64,000 nt of DNA. It comes from Thiosulfatihalobacter marinus (GTDB lineage: Bacteria > Pseudomonadota > Alphaproteobacteria > Rhodobacterales > Rhodobacteraceae). Positions 32,091-41,941 of this stretch are shown here, piece after piece; the first letter of the stretch is position 1; each line of letters opens with the position of its first letter. The notes beneath the pieces are model-generated. The model was not told where the DNA came from, searched no databases, and worked only from the letters and a program-made list of their open reading frames with translations. The translations under genes and the position numbers were made by a program. The DNA lies in assembly GCF_016019955.1 (NCBI RefSeq), contig NZ_JAECRZ010000005.1:62001-126000 (forward strand), read 5' to 3'.

Positions 32091-33032
32091 TCACTCGTGT
32101 TCCGACAGGAACCGTTCGGCATCCAGCGCGGCCATGCACCCCATTCCCGCCGAGGTCACAGCCTGACGGTATTGGTGATCCGTCAGATCGCCAGCGGCAA
32201 AAACGCCGGGAACAGAGGTTTCCGTAGTGCCGGGTTTGGTTGTGACAAAGCCGCCCATGTGCAATTCCAGCGTATCCTTAACCAGTTCGTTGGCGGGGGA
32301 ATGTCCGATGGCGACAAACACTCCCTTGCAGGGGATTTCGGTGATCTCGTCGGTTTTGACGTTGCGCACGCGCACCGCTTCGACGCCCAGCGGGGTGTCG
32401 GTGCCGATCACCTCTTCAAGCGTGTGGAACCAGAGCGTTTCGATCTTGTCGTTCTTGAAAAGCCGGTCCTGAAGGATCTTTTCGGCGCGCAGTTCGTCGC
32501 GGCGGTGGATCAGCGTGACCTTGGAGGCAAATTTGGTCAGGAAGAGCGCCTCTTCGACGGCGGTGTTGCCACCGCCGATCACGACGATTTCCTCTCCGCG
32601 ATAGAAGAATCCGTCACATGTGGCGCAGGCCGAAACGCCAAATCCCTTGAACCTTTCTTCCGACGGCAGGCCCAGCCATTTGGCGCGCGCGCCAGTGGCG
32701 AGAATAACGGCATCGGCGGTGTAGATGGTGCCGCTGTCGCCCGTGGCGGTGAAGGGGCGCTGCGCCAGGTCGAGTTCGGTGATGATGTCGCCGATGATCT
32801 CGCAGCCCATCGCTTTGGCGTGGGCCTCCATGCGCACCATCAGGTCGGGGCCCTGAACCTCCGTGTCTCCGGGCCAGTTTTCCACCTCGGTGGTGGTGGT
32901 CAGTTGCCCACCCGGTTCGATCCCCTGCACGAGGATCGGCTCCAGCATGGCGCGGCTGGCATAGACGCCCGCGGTATAGCCGGCAGGGCCGGAGCCGATG
33001 ATCAGAACCTTGGTGTGCTTGGTGTCGGCCAT
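32091..33032 (-). CDS. trxB: Thioredoxin-disulfide reductase
   Basis: A 313-residue FAD enzyme that reduces thioredoxin with NADPH. FAD motif [18 protein letters not shown] (about 10-27), redox pair [11 protein letters not shown] (about 137-147), NADPH motif [20 protein letters not shown] and the C-terminal [19 protein letters not shown] are all present. The ATG at 33032 has GAGGA upstream. It is divergent from the Lrp-type gene. The length is normal. Confidence 0.96.
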   Translation of the reverse strand: MADTKHTKVLIIGSGPAGYTAGVYASRAMLEPILVQGIEPGGQLTTTTEVENWPGDTEVQGPDLMVRMEAHAKAMGCEIIGDIITELDLAQRPFTATGDSGTIYTADAVILATGARAKWLGLPSEERFKGFGVSACATCDGFFYRGEEIVVIGGGNTAVEEALFLTKFASKVTLIHRRDELRAEKILQDRLFKNDKIETLWFHTLEEVIGTDTPLGVEAVRVRNVKTDEITEIPCKGVFVAIGHSPANELVKDTLELHMGGFVTTKPGTTETSVPGVFAAGDLTDHQYRQAVTSAGMGCMAALDAERFLSEHE

Positions 33033-33246
33033 CTGGGAAATTTCCTCGTTGCAACGAAAAGTCAGGTAGGGGATATAACCCTCCCCGTGGCGAGGGAAAA
33101 CCCCGTGAACGCGGCAAATGCCATTGCCGCGAAATCGGGCGGCAAATGAAATTGTCGCAAAATGATCTTGCGCAAACGTGAAACAATATTGCGCATGTAT
33201 CGGGCGGTGGTATAAGAACCGCAAATTCCAAAGGGAAAGACTCACA

Positions 33247-33747
33247 ATGCCGGGTGCCCGTCTTGATCCGATTGACCGTAAAATTCTGGCCGAGTTGCAG
33301 GCTGACGGACGCATGACCAATGTCGAGTTGGCCAAGCGGGTGGGTATTTCCGCACCGCCCTGTCTGCGCCGGGTCCGCACGCTTGAAGAGGCCGGTTTCA
33401 TCAAGGGATACCACGCCGATGTTGACGCGCGCGAACTTGGTTTTGAGGTGCAGGTCTTTGCCATGGTCGGATTGCAAAGCCAGGCCGAGGCGGATCTGAG
33501 CGTGTTCGAGGAACGGTGCCGCAATTGGCCCCTGGTCCGCGAGTGCCACATGCTGAATGGCGAGGTGGATTTCATCCTGAAATGCGTCGCGCCCGATCTG
33601 TCGACGTTTCAGAGCTTCCTGACCGAGGGTTTGCTGAGGGCGGAAAACGTGGCCAGTGTAAAGACATCGCTTGTAATCCGGGGCGCCAAGGACGAACCGG
33701 GCGTTCCTTTTGAGATTCTGGAAGAGCGGCTGACCCGCGACGCTTGA
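33247..33747 (+). CDS. Lrp/AsnC family transcriptional regulator
   Basis: A 166-residue regulator. The N-terminal winged helix ([37 protein letters not shown]) and the C-terminal ligand-binding/oligomer domain ([20 protein letters not shown]) are complete. Lrp-like proteins sense amino acids. AAAGGGAAAG lies before the ATG. It is divergent from trxB, and is followed by a strong hairpin. Confidence 0.9.
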   Translation: MPGARLDPIDRKILAELQADGRMTNVELAKRVGISAPPCLRRVRTLEEAGFIKGYHADVDARELGFEVQVFAMVGLQSQAEADLSVFEERCRNWPLVRECHMLNGEVDFILKCVAPDLSTFQSFLTEGLLRAENVASVKTSLVIRGAKDEPGVPFEILEERLTRDA

Positions 33748-33763
33748 ACCGGGCGGGGTTGAA

Positions 33764-33807
33764 GACAAACGGGCCGTGCAGGGATTTTCCCGCGCGGCCC
33801 GTTTGTC
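33764..33807. terminator. Strong bidirectional hairpin between Lrp gene and small basic gene
   Basis: GACAAACGGGCCG (33764-33776) pairs perfectly with CGGCCCGTTTGTC (33795-33807), and the loop contains a nested GGG-ATTTT-CCC stem. It separates the convergent Lrp and 46-residue protein genes. Confidence 0.65.
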
Positions 33808-33828
33808 TGCGATCGGCTGTATTGTGGA

Positions 33829-33969
33829 TCAGGCGGCGTTTTTCAGAACGATACCATTGCGCTTGGCGATAAAGGCCGCGCGGCGGGCGCCTCGGGCCCA
33901 AGGCAATTGCGGGGCGTCAGCCTGCGAGGCGGCGACAACGGAATTGATGAAACGGGTCTGGCTTTTCAT
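33829..33969 (-). CDS. Small basic protein, 46 residues
   Basis: ATG at 33969 with AAAGGAGA eight bases upstream, a strong ribosome binding site. The product starts MKSQTRFINSVVAASQADAP and has PWARGARRAAFIAKRN near its end. It is basic and has no signal peptide. It resembles a small, unnamed protein found repeatedly in Rhodobacteraceae, with the motif PWxRGxRRxAFIA. Function unknown; RNA or DNA contact would suit its charge. Confidence 0.65.
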   Translation of the reverse strand: MKSQTRFINSVVAASQADAPQLPWARGARRAAFIAKRNGIVLKNAA

Positions 33970-34122
33970 GGTCTTTCTCCTTTGACCGCGGGTCTCTGGC
34001 TGGAAACCCATTGTTTCTGACTTGAAACCAGTCTGTTCCCGAATTGGGGCGGAGATGCGGCGTGATTGGTTTGATTTGACGAAAATACGCGACAGTTTTT
34101 GCGGCAGATTTCGCGGGCAGAG

Positions 34123-34881
34123 TCAGAGCCGGATGACCGAGATCAGGCGGCCATAATCGGCCTCGCCCGCATGGGTGCTGCGACGGTAAGAGTAGAAGCG
34201 ATCCGGGTCGCAATAGGTGCAGTGGCGAATCCATTCGGCCTCGCCCACCCCGGCGCGGCGCAGACGGTGCAAACCATAGGATGGTAGGTCGAACTGCATT
34301 CTGTCACCCTGCCCGCCGGCAAAGAAGCGGGCGTTTTCAGGATCTTCCATCATGAAGTCGTCAAAGAACTCCGGACCGACCTCGTAGGCGCGTTGCGAGA
34401 TCGACGGGCCGATGGCGGCGCGAACGTTGCCGCGTTTTGCCCCCAGCCCCTCCATGGCGTCGAGCGTGGCTTCCAGCACCCCGTCCAGCGCGCCGCGCCA
34501 CCCGGCATGGGCCGCGCCGACCACCCCCGCAGACTTGTCGGCGAAAAGCACAGGCTGGCAATCTGCGGTGAGAATCGCCAGCGCCAGGCCGGGGGTGTTT
34601 GTCACCATCGCGTCGGCCCTGGGCCTGTCACCCCGGATAGGCGCCTTTACCACCTCTACATCGGGGGTGTGGGCCTGAAACACCGTGACAAGCCGGTCCC
34701 TGGGCACGTCCATCGCTTCGGCCACGCGGTTGCGGTTGATTTCGACAATTTCCGTCTGGTCGGAACTGCCCGTGCCGCAGTTGAGCCCGGAGAATACGCC
34801 CGAAGAGGCGCCGCCGCGCCGGGTGAAGAAACCGTGGCGAACCGGGCCAAGGATGTCTGCGGTCAGAATTTCAAGCGTCAT
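34123..34881 (-). CDS. pgeF: Purine nucleoside phosphorylase YfiH/PgeF (laccase-domain protein)
   Basis: A 252-residue DUF152-family protein. The metal/active-site residues are in FQAHTPDVEVV, LTADCQPVLF and GAAHAGWRGALDGVLEATL. Members of the family correct peptidoglycan precursor errors or cleave purine nucleosides. The start overlaps the preceding methyltransferase stop by four bases. It is the third gene of the lgt-midA-pgeF group. Confidence 0.9.
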   Translation of the reverse strand: MTLEILTADILGPVRHGFFTRRGGASSGVFSGLNCGTGSSDQTEIVEINRNRVAEAMDVPRDRLVTVFQAHTPDVEVVKAPIRGDRPRADAMVTNTPGLALAILTADCQPVLFADKSAGVVGAAHAGWRGALDGVLEATLDAMEGLGAKRGNVRAAIGPSISQRAYEVGPEFFDDFMMEDPENARFFAGGQGDRMQFDLPSYGLHRLRRAGVGEAEWIRHCTYCDPDRFYSYRRSTHAGEADYGRLISVIRL

Positions 34882-35939
34882 GGGTCACATCCGGGTGGGG
34901 GTGGTGCGCCCTTGGGGAAAAGCGCGAGAACCTTGAACAGGTTTCCCATTTCATCAGGGTGCGTCAAGCGCCGATGTGCTGCGACATGCTGCTCCAGCGC
35001 CGCGCCAGAAAGCCGGGCGGCAAGCGCGCCGGCGCGGGCGGTGATCCCGAGCCGCTCCAGGAACACGCCCTGCGGCGTCAGCCCCGAATGCGCGCAGGTG
35101 GCGGCCTTGGCGAGGACCTCGAAATCGACATGCGCCGTCAGGTCGGACCGGCCGGGATCCGCCAGCGGATCGATCGGCGCATGGTCCCTGAGCGCCTGAA
35201 GCGTGTCGCCGTTGGAGCGCCAGCCGCCATAGTCAAAGATCAGCGCCGCGCCACCATGCGCCGCGATGCGATCGGAGATCGAAGCCACGACCGCGGGCGC
35301 GGCGGGGCAGGTTTCAACGATATTACCAGGCTTGGTGTCCGCCAGGCGGTGGTCCAGTTCGGCGCGGGGCTGTTCGGGGCCAAGGCCGATAGTAAGCGCA
35401 TCGTCACGTTGGCCGATCAACCGCTCTTGCCAGCCGGTTGAGCCGCGCAGGAACTGGCGAATGGGCAGAGCGTCGAAAAACTCGTTGGCGACGAGAAACA
35501 GGGGCTGGTTGTCGGGCAGTTCCTCCAATTCGTAGAACCAGGTGACGGCATCTCCCAGCAGGACGCGCTGGCGCGCGCGCAATTCCGGCGAGGCTTCGAC
35601 AAGGTGCAAATGCATGGCTGCGTGAAATCCGGGAACGGCGCGGGTGGCGCGCAGGATATCGGCCATGAGCGTGCCACGGCCCGGACCCGGCTCGGCAAGT
35701 GTGAAGGCACTGGGGCTGCCCTGATCCTGCCAGGCCTGTGCAATGGCCAGCCCCACCAACTCGCCAAACATCTGGCTGATTTCCGGCGCGGTGGTGAAGT
35801 CCCCCCCGGCGCCAAGCGGGTCGCGCGTGGTGTAATAACCCAGCCTCGGATGCAGTAGCGCCTCGGTCATGTATTCGGCCACTGTCATCGGTCCGCCTGC
35901 CCGGATGCGGGTCATGAGATGTTCTATCATCGCCGTCAT
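34878..35939 (-). CDS. SAM-dependent methyltransferase of the MidA/NDUFAF7 family
   Basis: A 353-residue methyltransferase. The N-terminal [20 protein letters not shown], then [20 protein letters not shown], the SAM-binding [14 protein letters not shown] and [12 protein letters not shown] are the family pattern. The eukaryotic homologue methylates an arginine of complex I; the bacterial role is probably related. It overlaps lgt and pgeF by four bases on each side. Confidence 0.9.
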   Translation of the reverse strand: MTAMIEHLMTRIRAGGPMTVAEYMTEALLHPRLGYYTTRDPLGAGGDFTTAPEISQMFGELVGLAIAQAWQDQGSPSAFTLAEPGPGRGTLMADILRATRAVPGFHAAMHLHLVEASPELRARQRVLLGDAVTWFYELEELPDNQPLFLVANEFFDALPIRQFLRGSTGWQERLIGQRDDALTIGLGPEQPRAELDHRLADTKPGNIVETCPAAPAVVASISDRIAAHGGAALIFDYGGWRSNGDTLQALRDHAPIDPLADPGRSDLTAHVDFEVLAKAATCAHSGLTPQGVFLERLGITARAGALAARLSGAALEQHVAAHRRLTHPDEMGNLFKVLALFPKGAPPPPGCDP

Positions 35940-36814
35940 GGGCGCGCCCTCGCCAATAGCCAGAGCCCCAACAGGATCATCGGCAGGGACAGGATCTGGC
36001 CCATGGTCACACCGTAGCCTGAAAATTGAAGAGCGAGGCCCAGTGGATTGCCTTCGGTCACGAACTGCGCGTCAGGCTGGCGGACGAACTCGACCAGGAA
36101 TCGTGCTAGCCCATAACCGATAAAGAAGGTGCCGGTGATGCGGCCCGGGAATCTCAGTGCCCCACGCCGCCAGGCCATCCACAAGAGCAGACCGCCAAGA
36201 AGCAGGCCCTCAAGCAGCGCCTCATAAAGCTGCGAGGGGTGGCGGGCACACAGGGCGGTCAGCGGCCCGCAATCCTGCGCGGCCTGACCGGGAAAAACGA
36301 CACCCCAGGGCAGATCGGTGGGGCGGCCCCAAAGCTCGGCATTGATGAAATTGGCAATTCGTCCCAATAACAGCCCCGGCGCCACGCCAAGCGCCATGGC
36401 ATCGGCCACTTGCACCCTGATCAGCCCGTGCTTGCGGCAATACAGCCATCCAGCGACCACCACCCCCAGCATTCCGCCGTGAAAGGACATGCCGCCGGTC
36501 CAGATTTGCAGGATCTCGCCGGGGTTTTGCAGGTAATAGGCGGGCCGATAGAACAAGACATAGCCAATCCGCCCCCCGAGGATCACGCCGAGAATCACCC
36601 AGGTCAGAAGATCTTCGACCTGGGATGGCGTGATAGGCGCCGTGTTGCCAGGCCAGAGCCGGGCGTTTCGCACGGACCGGACGACTATGCGCCAGCCAAT
36701 CAGGATACCCACGATATAGGCGAGCGCGTACCAGCGCAGGGCAAATTCCATACCGAACAGAGTTAACGAGAACAGTTCGGGTGAAATATCGGGAAAAGGG
36801 ATCTGTGCACGCAT
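35936..36814 (-). CDS. lgt: Prolipoprotein diacylglyceryl transferase
   Basis: A 292-residue inner-membrane protein with about seven membrane segments. The Lgt signature is [20 protein letters not shown] (about residues 153-172), with [12 protein letters not shown] further on. It transfers diacylglycerol to the lipobox cysteine of prelipoproteins. The start at 36814 ([10 protein letters not shown]) suits the family; the longer open frame upstream is not conserved-like. Its product serves the several lipoproteins predicted in this window. Confidence 0.95.
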   Translation of the reverse strand: MRAQIPFPDISPELFSLTLFGMEFALRWYALAYIVGILIGWRIVVRSVRNARLWPGNTAPITPSQVEDLLTWVILGVILGGRIGYVLFYRPAYYLQNPGEILQIWTGGMSFHGGMLGVVVAGWLYCRKHGLIRVQVADAMALGVAPGLLLGRIANFINAELWGRPTDLPWGVVFPGQAAQDCGPLTALCARHPSQLYEALLEGLLLGGLLLWMAWRRGALRFPGRITGTFFIGYGLARFLVEFVRQPDAQFVTEGNPLGLALQFSGYGVTMGQILSLPMILLGLWLLARARP

Positions 36815-36911
36815 TGTGCTGCATCTTTGGCCACGCGGCGGAGCCAGTGTCAACCTTGCGTCCGGTGCCGCCGCGCCCCATATAGGCGGCAAGGCAATCG
36901 CGGAGAGATCA

Positions 36912-37151
36912 ATGCAGACCCGGAACAAATTCGTGGATGACATGTCGCAACTGATGACCAACGCCATGGGCGTGGCTCAGGGCGCGCGGGACGAGGCAGA
37001 AAACGCCATGAAATCGCTCATGGACCGTTGGCTCGCGGACCGTGATTTCGTAACCCGCGAGGAGTTCGACGCGGTGCGCGCCATGGCGCAAAAGGCGCGC
37101 GAGGAAAACGAGGCGCTCAAGGCGCGGATTGCGGCGCTGGAATCAAAATAG
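36912..37151 (+). CDS. Accessory factor UbiK family (BMFP) protein
   Basis: A 79-residue membrane-fusogenic coiled-coil protein. The N-terminal amphipathic helix ([20 protein letters not shown]) and the C-terminal coiled coil ([31 protein letters not shown]) are the UbiK/YqiC pattern. UbiK helps the ubiquinone-synthesis complex. It is divergent from lgt with about 100 bases between. Confidence 0.85.
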   Translation: MQTRNKFVDDMSQLMTNAMGVAQGARDEAENAMKSLMDRWLADRDFVTREEFDAVRAMAQKAREENEALKARIAALESK

Positions 37152-37186
37152 CGCGGCGACACCGATTACGGTGGCGTCTTGCATCG

Positions 37187-37288
37187 AGTATTTTTGGAAC
37201 ATTGAAAGGCGGGTGGTCTTTCGGCTTTCATTGTTCGGGAAATACTCCGGGGGAACCGCCGCAGGCGGTGGGGGCAGCGCCCCCTTTG
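37187..37288. repeat. Inverted pair of the dispersed GAGTATTT repeat
   Basis: The plus strand has GAGTATTTTTGGAACATTGAAAG (37187-37209); its partner is the minus-strand reading of 37230-37288: GGGGGCGCTGCCCCC, ACCGCC-TGC-GGCGGT, then TCCCCCGGAGTATTTCCCG and AACAATGAAAG. The two copies face each other and can form a long hairpin. They fill the gap between the UbiK-like gene and the ABC operon. Confidence 0.6.
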
Positions 37289-37361
37289 GCATGGCGTGAA
37301 TGTGTGCCGCATGGACATTGGCCTTTCCAGCCGCTTAGGCTGCACGGGAAAGCGGGGTGTC

Positions 37362-38090
37362 ATGGCAAGAGAAAACGTGCCAGACGGGCAAACCACATTT
37401 GCAACGCGCGGGTTGACCAAGGTCTATGGGTCCGGCCCGGCGGCGGTCCACGCGCTGCGCGGGGTCGATCTGGAAATTCCCAAGGGTGAAATCGTGGTGT
37501 TGCTGGGGCCTTCGGGGTCCGGAAAATCGACATTGCTCAATATCATCGGCGGGCTTGACCGGGCCACGGAGGGGGAGGCCTTTTTCGAGGATCGGAATCT
37601 TTCGCAGATGAATGATCGTGAACTGACACTGTATCGGCGCGATCATGTCGGGTTTGTCTTTCAGTTCTACAATCTCATGCCGTCGCTGACCGCGCGCGAA
37701 AATGTCGAACTTGTCACGGAGATTGCCGAAAATCCGATGGACGTGGAACGGGCGTTACGGCTGGTGGGGCTGGGCGAGCGGATGGATCATTTCCCGGCGC
37801 AGATGTCGGGGGGGGAGCAGCAGCGGGTGGCGATCGCGCGGGCGGTTGCCAAAAATCCCACGGTGTTGTTTTGCGATGAACCCACGGGCGCGCTGGACAG
37901 CCAGACAGGCCGGGCCGTGCTGCATGTGATCAATGACGTGAATCGCGAATTGGGCGCGACGGTGATGATCGTGACACACGCCGCGGCGACGGCGCAGATG
38001 GCGCATCGGGTGATCCATTTTGCCGATGGCGCGATCCGAGCGGTCGTGGAGAACGAAACCCGCGTCAGCCCGGACGAGATAGCCTGGTAG
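37362..38090 (+). CDS. ABC transporter ATP-binding protein (MacB/LolD-like)
   Basis: A 242-residue ATPase. Walker A is [14 protein letters not shown] (about residues 45-58), the signature [14 protein letters not shown] (about 148-161), Walker [14 protein letters not shown] (about 168-180). It has the type VII (FtsX/MacB) profile and pairs with the next gene. A longer open frame starts at 37296 but the start at 37362 gives the family-like N terminus. Confidence 0.92.
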   Translation: MARENVPDGQTTFATRGLTKVYGSGPAAVHALRGVDLEIPKGEIVVLLGPSGSGKSTLLNIIGGLDRATEGEAFFEDRNLSQMNDRELTLYRRDHVGFVFQFYNLMPSLTARENVELVTEIAENPMDVERALRLVGLGERMDHFPAQMSGGEQQRVAIARAVAKNPTVLFCDEPTGALDSQTGRAVLHVINDVNRELGATVMIVTHAAATAQMAHRVIHFADGAIRAVVENETRVSPDEIAW

Positions 38091-38094
38091 AGAC

Positions 38095-40458
38095 ATGAGC
38101 GCCCTGGACCACAAGCTGCTGCGAGACCTCTGGCGGATCAAGGGCCAGGCGGGGGCGATTGCGCTGGTGGTTGCGGTGGGTGTGCTGTTGCTGGTGATGA
38201 TGAGCGGCATGATTTCGTCGCTCGAGGAAACCCGGCGTACCTATTACGAGCGCTACCGGCTGGCGGATGTCTTCGCACCTGTGGTGCGGGCACCTCAAAA
38301 GGTGCTGGATCGGATCGCCGAGATTCCCGGTGTGGACGCGGTGGAGGGGCGCATTCAGGGCAAGGCGCTTGTCGAGGTCGCAGGACAGGCCATACCGGTG
38401 CGGGCGCAGGTTGTATCGTTGCCCCCATGGCGCGAGGCGCGCTTGAACGGTGTGTATCTGGCCAACGGGCGGATGCCGCAGCCGGGGCGCACAGAGGAAG
38501 TGCTTTTGCTGAAGAGCTTTGTGCAAGCCCATGGTTTGACATTGGGCGACCGCCTGTCGGCGACCATGCACGGCGCGCGTCGGCAGTTTCGCATTGTCGG
38601 AATCGCGCAGGCCCCGGAATTCCTGTTCACGATCGCGCCGGGCGAGGTGGTGCCTGACAATGCGCGCTTTGCGGTTTTGTGGATGAATCAGGACGCGCTG
38701 GAAGCGGCATTCGACCTCAAGGGCGCGTTCAACGAGGTGCTGTTGTCGCTGGAACGGGGTGCGCGGCCCGAGCCGGTTCTGGCGGCGGTGGATTCGGTTT
38801 TGGATCGATTTGGCGGGCTGGGGGCCTACGCGCTGGCGGATCAGTTCTCCAATCGGTTCCTGTCCGAGGAAATCCGAGGCCTGCGCACCACCAGCGCGGC
38901 GGTTCCGCCGATCTTCATGGCGGTTGCGGCCTTTCTTTTGTACATCGTGGTCAGCCGCATGGTGCAGGCAGAGCGCGAGCAGATCGGGCTGATCAAGGCA
39001 TTCGGCTATACCGATTGGGAAGTGTCGCTGCATTATTTCAAGCTGGTCGTGTCGATTGCCCTGTTTGGTGCCGCGCTGGGCAGTGCGGGCGGGGTCTGGG
39101 CCGGGCGGGCGCTGGCCGGTGTCTATCAATCGATCTACCACTTTCCCTTTCTTGTGTTCCGGGTGGAACCGTCGTCATTTGTGTCAGGGGTTTCGGTGAG
39201 CGTTCTGGCGGCGGTGGCTGGTGGGCTTCTGGTGTTGCGCAAGGTTTTCGCGTTGACCCCGGCCGTGGCGATGCGCCCCCCCGCCCCGGCGGATTTTTCC
39301 CGCTCGGGGGCGTTGAATGCGCGGCTGAAACGCTGGCTGGACCAGCCCAGCCGCATGGTGTTGCGCCGGGTGTTGCGCAATCCCGGGCGGATTGTGGGCG
39401 CGGTGATCGGAATCAGTGCGGGGATGGGGCTGAGTTCGGCGCAGATGTCGGTGATGAGTGGGTTCAACGACGCGCTGGACCAGACATTTGCGGTGATCGA
39501 CCGGTCGGATGTTTCGGTGACGTTTTTTGAGCAGATGCCCGAAAAGACCGTCTTTGCGCTGCGGCAACTGCCCGGTGTGATCGAGGTCGAGCCGACCCGC
39601 GCGGTGGGCGCCGTGTTGCGTCACGCAACCCAAAGCTATCGCGGGGGTGTGACCGGGCTGGTGCCGGGGGCACGGCTGAGCCGGGCCGTGGATGCGGACC
39701 AGGCGGATATTTCGATGCCGGACAGCGGTATCGTGTTGGCCCGGGCGCTGGCGGATATCCTGAAGGTCGGACCGGGTGACAGCGTGACGGTCGAGGTACT
39801 GGAGGGGCGGCGCCCGGTGCTGGAGGTGCCGGTGGCGCGGATCGCCGACACTTTGCTGGGCGCGCCGGCTTTCATGAAGTTGGATGTTCTGAACAAGGCG
39901 ATGAACGAGCCGGGGCGTATTTCCGGTGCGTATCTGCGGGTGGATTCGGAACAGTATCCCGCGCTGTTCGCCGCACTGCGCGATGTGCCCAGCGTGGCCG
40001 GTGTGACCCGCAAGAGCGATGCGCGCGCGGCCCTGAAGAAGCTGATGGATACCGGGGCCGGAACGATGCGGTTCATTATGGCGGCGATTGCCGGGGTGAT
40101 CACCTTCGGCATCGTCTACAATTCCGCCCGGATCAGTTTCGGCGAACAGGCCCGCGATCTGGCGAGCCTGCGGGTGATGGGTTTCACGCGCGGCGAGGCG
40201 GCCTTTATCCTGCTGGGTGAGTTGGCCATCGTGGTGATTCTGGCCGTTCCGTTGGGCGTGGCGATTGGCTATGGGTTGTCGTTCCTGGTGGCGGCTGGGT
40301 TCAGTACCGATCTGTACCAGATTCCGACAACCTTCCGCCCCACCGCCTATGGCTGGGCCGGGGTGGCGGTCGTGGTGGCGACGGTCTTGTCGGGCTGGCT
40401 GGTGAAACGCGAAATCAACAAAGTCGATCTGGTGGCGACCCTGAAGACAAGAGAGTGA
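38095..40458 (+). CDS. FtsX-like ABC permease
   Basis: A 787-residue permease with two FtsX-type halves. Each half has three membrane segments (about residues 260-370 and 650-780) and a large extracytoplasmic loop. The N-terminal anchor (GAIALVVAVGVLLLVMMSGM) follows a short cytoplasmic start. With the ATPase upstream and the HlyD-type adaptor downstream, it makes a tripartite export or lipid-handling complex. Substrate unknown. Confidence 0.9.
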   Translation: MSALDHKLLRDLWRIKGQAGAIALVVAVGVLLLVMMSGMISSLEETRRTYYERYRLADVFAPVVRAPQKVLDRIAEIPGVDAVEGRIQGKALVEVAGQAIPVRAQVVSLPPWREARLNGVYLANGRMPQPGRTEEVLLLKSFVQAHGLTLGDRLSATMHGARRQFRIVGIAQAPEFLFTIAPGEVVPDNARFAVLWMNQDALEAAFDLKGAFNEVLLSLERGARPEPVLAAVDSVLDRFGGLGAYALADQFSNRFLSEEIRGLRTTSAAVPPIFMAVAAFLLYIVVSRMVQAEREQIGLIKAFGYTDWEVSLHYFKLVVSIALFGAALGSAGGVWAGRALAGVYQSIYHFPFLVFRVEPSSFVSGVSVSVLAAVAGGLLVLRKVFALTPAVAMRPPAPADFSRSGALNARLKRWLDQPSRMVLRRVLRNPGRIVGAVIGISAGMGLSSAQMSVMSGFNDALDQTFAVIDRSDVSVTFFEQMPEKTVFALRQLPGVIEVEPTRAVGAVLRHATQSYRGGVTGLVPGARLSRAVDADQADISMPDSGIVLARALADILKVGPGDSVTVEVLEGRRPVLEVPVARIADTLLGAPAFMKLDVLNKAMNEPGRISGAYLRVDSEQYPALFAALRDVPSVAGVTRKSDARAALKKLMDTGAGTMRFIMAAIAGVITFGIVYNSARISFGEQARDLASLRVMGFTRGEAAFILLGELAIVVILAVPLGVAIGYGLSFLVAAGFSTDLYQIPTTFRPTAYGWAGVAVVVATVLSGWLVKREINKVDLVATLKTRE

Positions 40459-40463
40459 GCGAG

Positions 40464-41696
40464 ATGGCAAAACGGCAATCACGACGGATTTTGACCGGGG
40501 CGGCGGCTGTGTTGGTGGCCGTGGGGCTGGCGGCGGCGTTCTGGCCACAGCCGATGTTGGTGGACACGGGCGAGGTACGGCTTGGCGCGATGGTACAAAC
40601 TGTCGAGGAAGAGGCCCGTACGCAGGTGCGCGACCCTTACGTGGTGTCTACGCCGATCGCCGGACGGCTTATGCGGGTGGAACTGGAGCCGGGTGATTTT
40701 GTCGAAGCGGGCAGGACGGTAGTGGCGCGCATGTTGCCAACCAATCCGGCCGCGCTGGATATCCGAACGCGCGAACAGGCCCGCGCCGCGATTGCCGCAG
40801 CAGAGGCGGCGCTGCGCGTGGGTCAGGCCGATTTGAACAAGGTTCTGGCGGATCGTGACCTGGCGGAAGAAGACGTGAAGCGCGCGCGCACGCTGGTCGA
40901 GCAGGAGGCGATTTCGCAGGCGGCGCTGGATCGTGCGGAAAGCAAGTGGCGCACAGTGCAGGCAACGGTGGACACGGCTCGTGCCGCGATCTCGATGCGG
41001 ATTGCCGATCTCAACAATGCGCGTGCCCGGCTGATCAGCTTTGACGATCAGGGCCTTTACGATGCGGCGACCGGGGCGAATGAAACACCCATCGACCTGC
41101 CGTCGCCGATCACCGGCCGGGTGCTGAGGGTCATTCAGCGAAGCGAGACAACGCTGCCCGCCGGTGCGCCCATTCTGGAGGTGGGAGACACGTCCAGCGA
41201 TCTGGAGGTCATCGTGGAATTGCTGTCCACGGATGCGGTGCAGGTGCGGGTTGGGGATCGGGCGATCATTACCAACTGGGGCGGTGCGGGCGATTTGACG
41301 GGCGTGGTGGAACGGATCGATCCGTGGGGCTTTACCAAGTATTCCGCGTTGGGGGTCGAGGAACAGCGGGTGAATGCGGTGATCCGTTTTACCGGGCCGC
41401 CGGAGAAGCGTGCTTCGTTGGGGCACGGATTCCGGGTCGAGGTGCGGATTGTGGTCTGGGGAGCCGAGGAAACGCTGATCGTGCCATCCAGCGCGCTGTT
41501 CAGGCAAAATGGCGGCTGGGCCGTGTTTGTGGTGAATGGCGACGGCCGCGCCGCGATGCGCCCGGTGGAGCCGGGCCGCAACAACGGCATTGACGCGCAG
41601 ATCCTGTCCGGGCTGAAACCGGGCGAAACCGTGGTTCTGTACCCGTCTGCCGGGCTGACGGACAACGCGAAAATCGCGCGCCGCAGCGCCCCTTAG
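40464..41696 (+). CDS. HlyD/MacA-family periplasmic adaptor
   Basis: A 410-residue membrane-fusion protein. A single N-terminal membrane segment (ILTGAAAVLVAVGLAAAFWP) is followed by a lipoyl/hairpin domain with a long coiled coil (about residues 90-185), beta-barrel and membrane-proximal domains. The start could also be a GTG at 40455 overlapping the permease stop (GTGA); the ATG at 40464 is preferred. It completes the ATPase-permease-adaptor operon. Confidence 0.9.
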   Translation: MAKRQSRRILTGAAAVLVAVGLAAAFWPQPMLVDTGEVRLGAMVQTVEEEARTQVRDPYVVSTPIAGRLMRVELEPGDFVEAGRTVVARMLPTNPAALDIRTREQARAAIAAAEAALRVGQADLNKVLADRDLAEEDVKRARTLVEQEAISQAALDRAESKWRTVQATVDTARAAISMRIADLNNARARLISFDDQGLYDAATGANETPIDLPSPITGRVLRVIQRSETTLPAGAPILEVGDTSSDLEVIVELLSTDAVQVRVGDRAIITNWGGAGDLTGVVERIDPWGFTKYSALGVEEQRVNAVIRFTGPPEKRASLGHGFRVEVRIVVWGAEETLIVPSSALFRQNGGWAVFVVNGDGRAAMRPVEPGRNNGIDAQILSGLKPGETVVLYPSAGLTDNAKIARRSAP

Positions 41697-41773
41697 CCGG
41701 GGCCTGCCGGGCCTTGGCGCGGCAGTTTGAGCGGGGCGCATAATTGTGTCTGTCTCTTGTGCCCGGATGCACT

Positions 41774-41801
41774 TAATCCACAACTTATTGCGTTATCCAC
41801 A
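41774..41801. promoter_or_regulatory. DnaA-box-like pair upstream of the YbjN-type gene
   Basis: A perfect TTATCCACA (41793-41801) and a one-mismatch TAATCCACA (41774-41782) lie 10 bases apart in an AT-rich stretch, about 150 bases before the YbjN-type gene. Two boxes may be a regulatory DnaA site; they are too few to be an origin. Confidence 0.4.
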
Positions 41802-41941
41802 GATATTTTGCTTTACAGAGCGCCCCCGGCACCGCACCATATCTGGTAAGAAATGTGGAAGCCTCCACAGTTTCTAGAGCAGGCACCAAGCGCTGGGGCG
41901 CTGCCGATCCCCGGGCGCAACAGCAAAAAAGAGGTGGCGCC

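Noticed and set aside
37296-37361. Upstream extension of the ABC ATPase start
   Set aside because: The extra 22 residues are not family-like and overlap the dispersed repeat.
41774-41801. DnaA boxes as the chromosomal origin
   Set aside because: Only two boxes, no AT-rich 13-mers array and none of the usual neighbouring origin genes.
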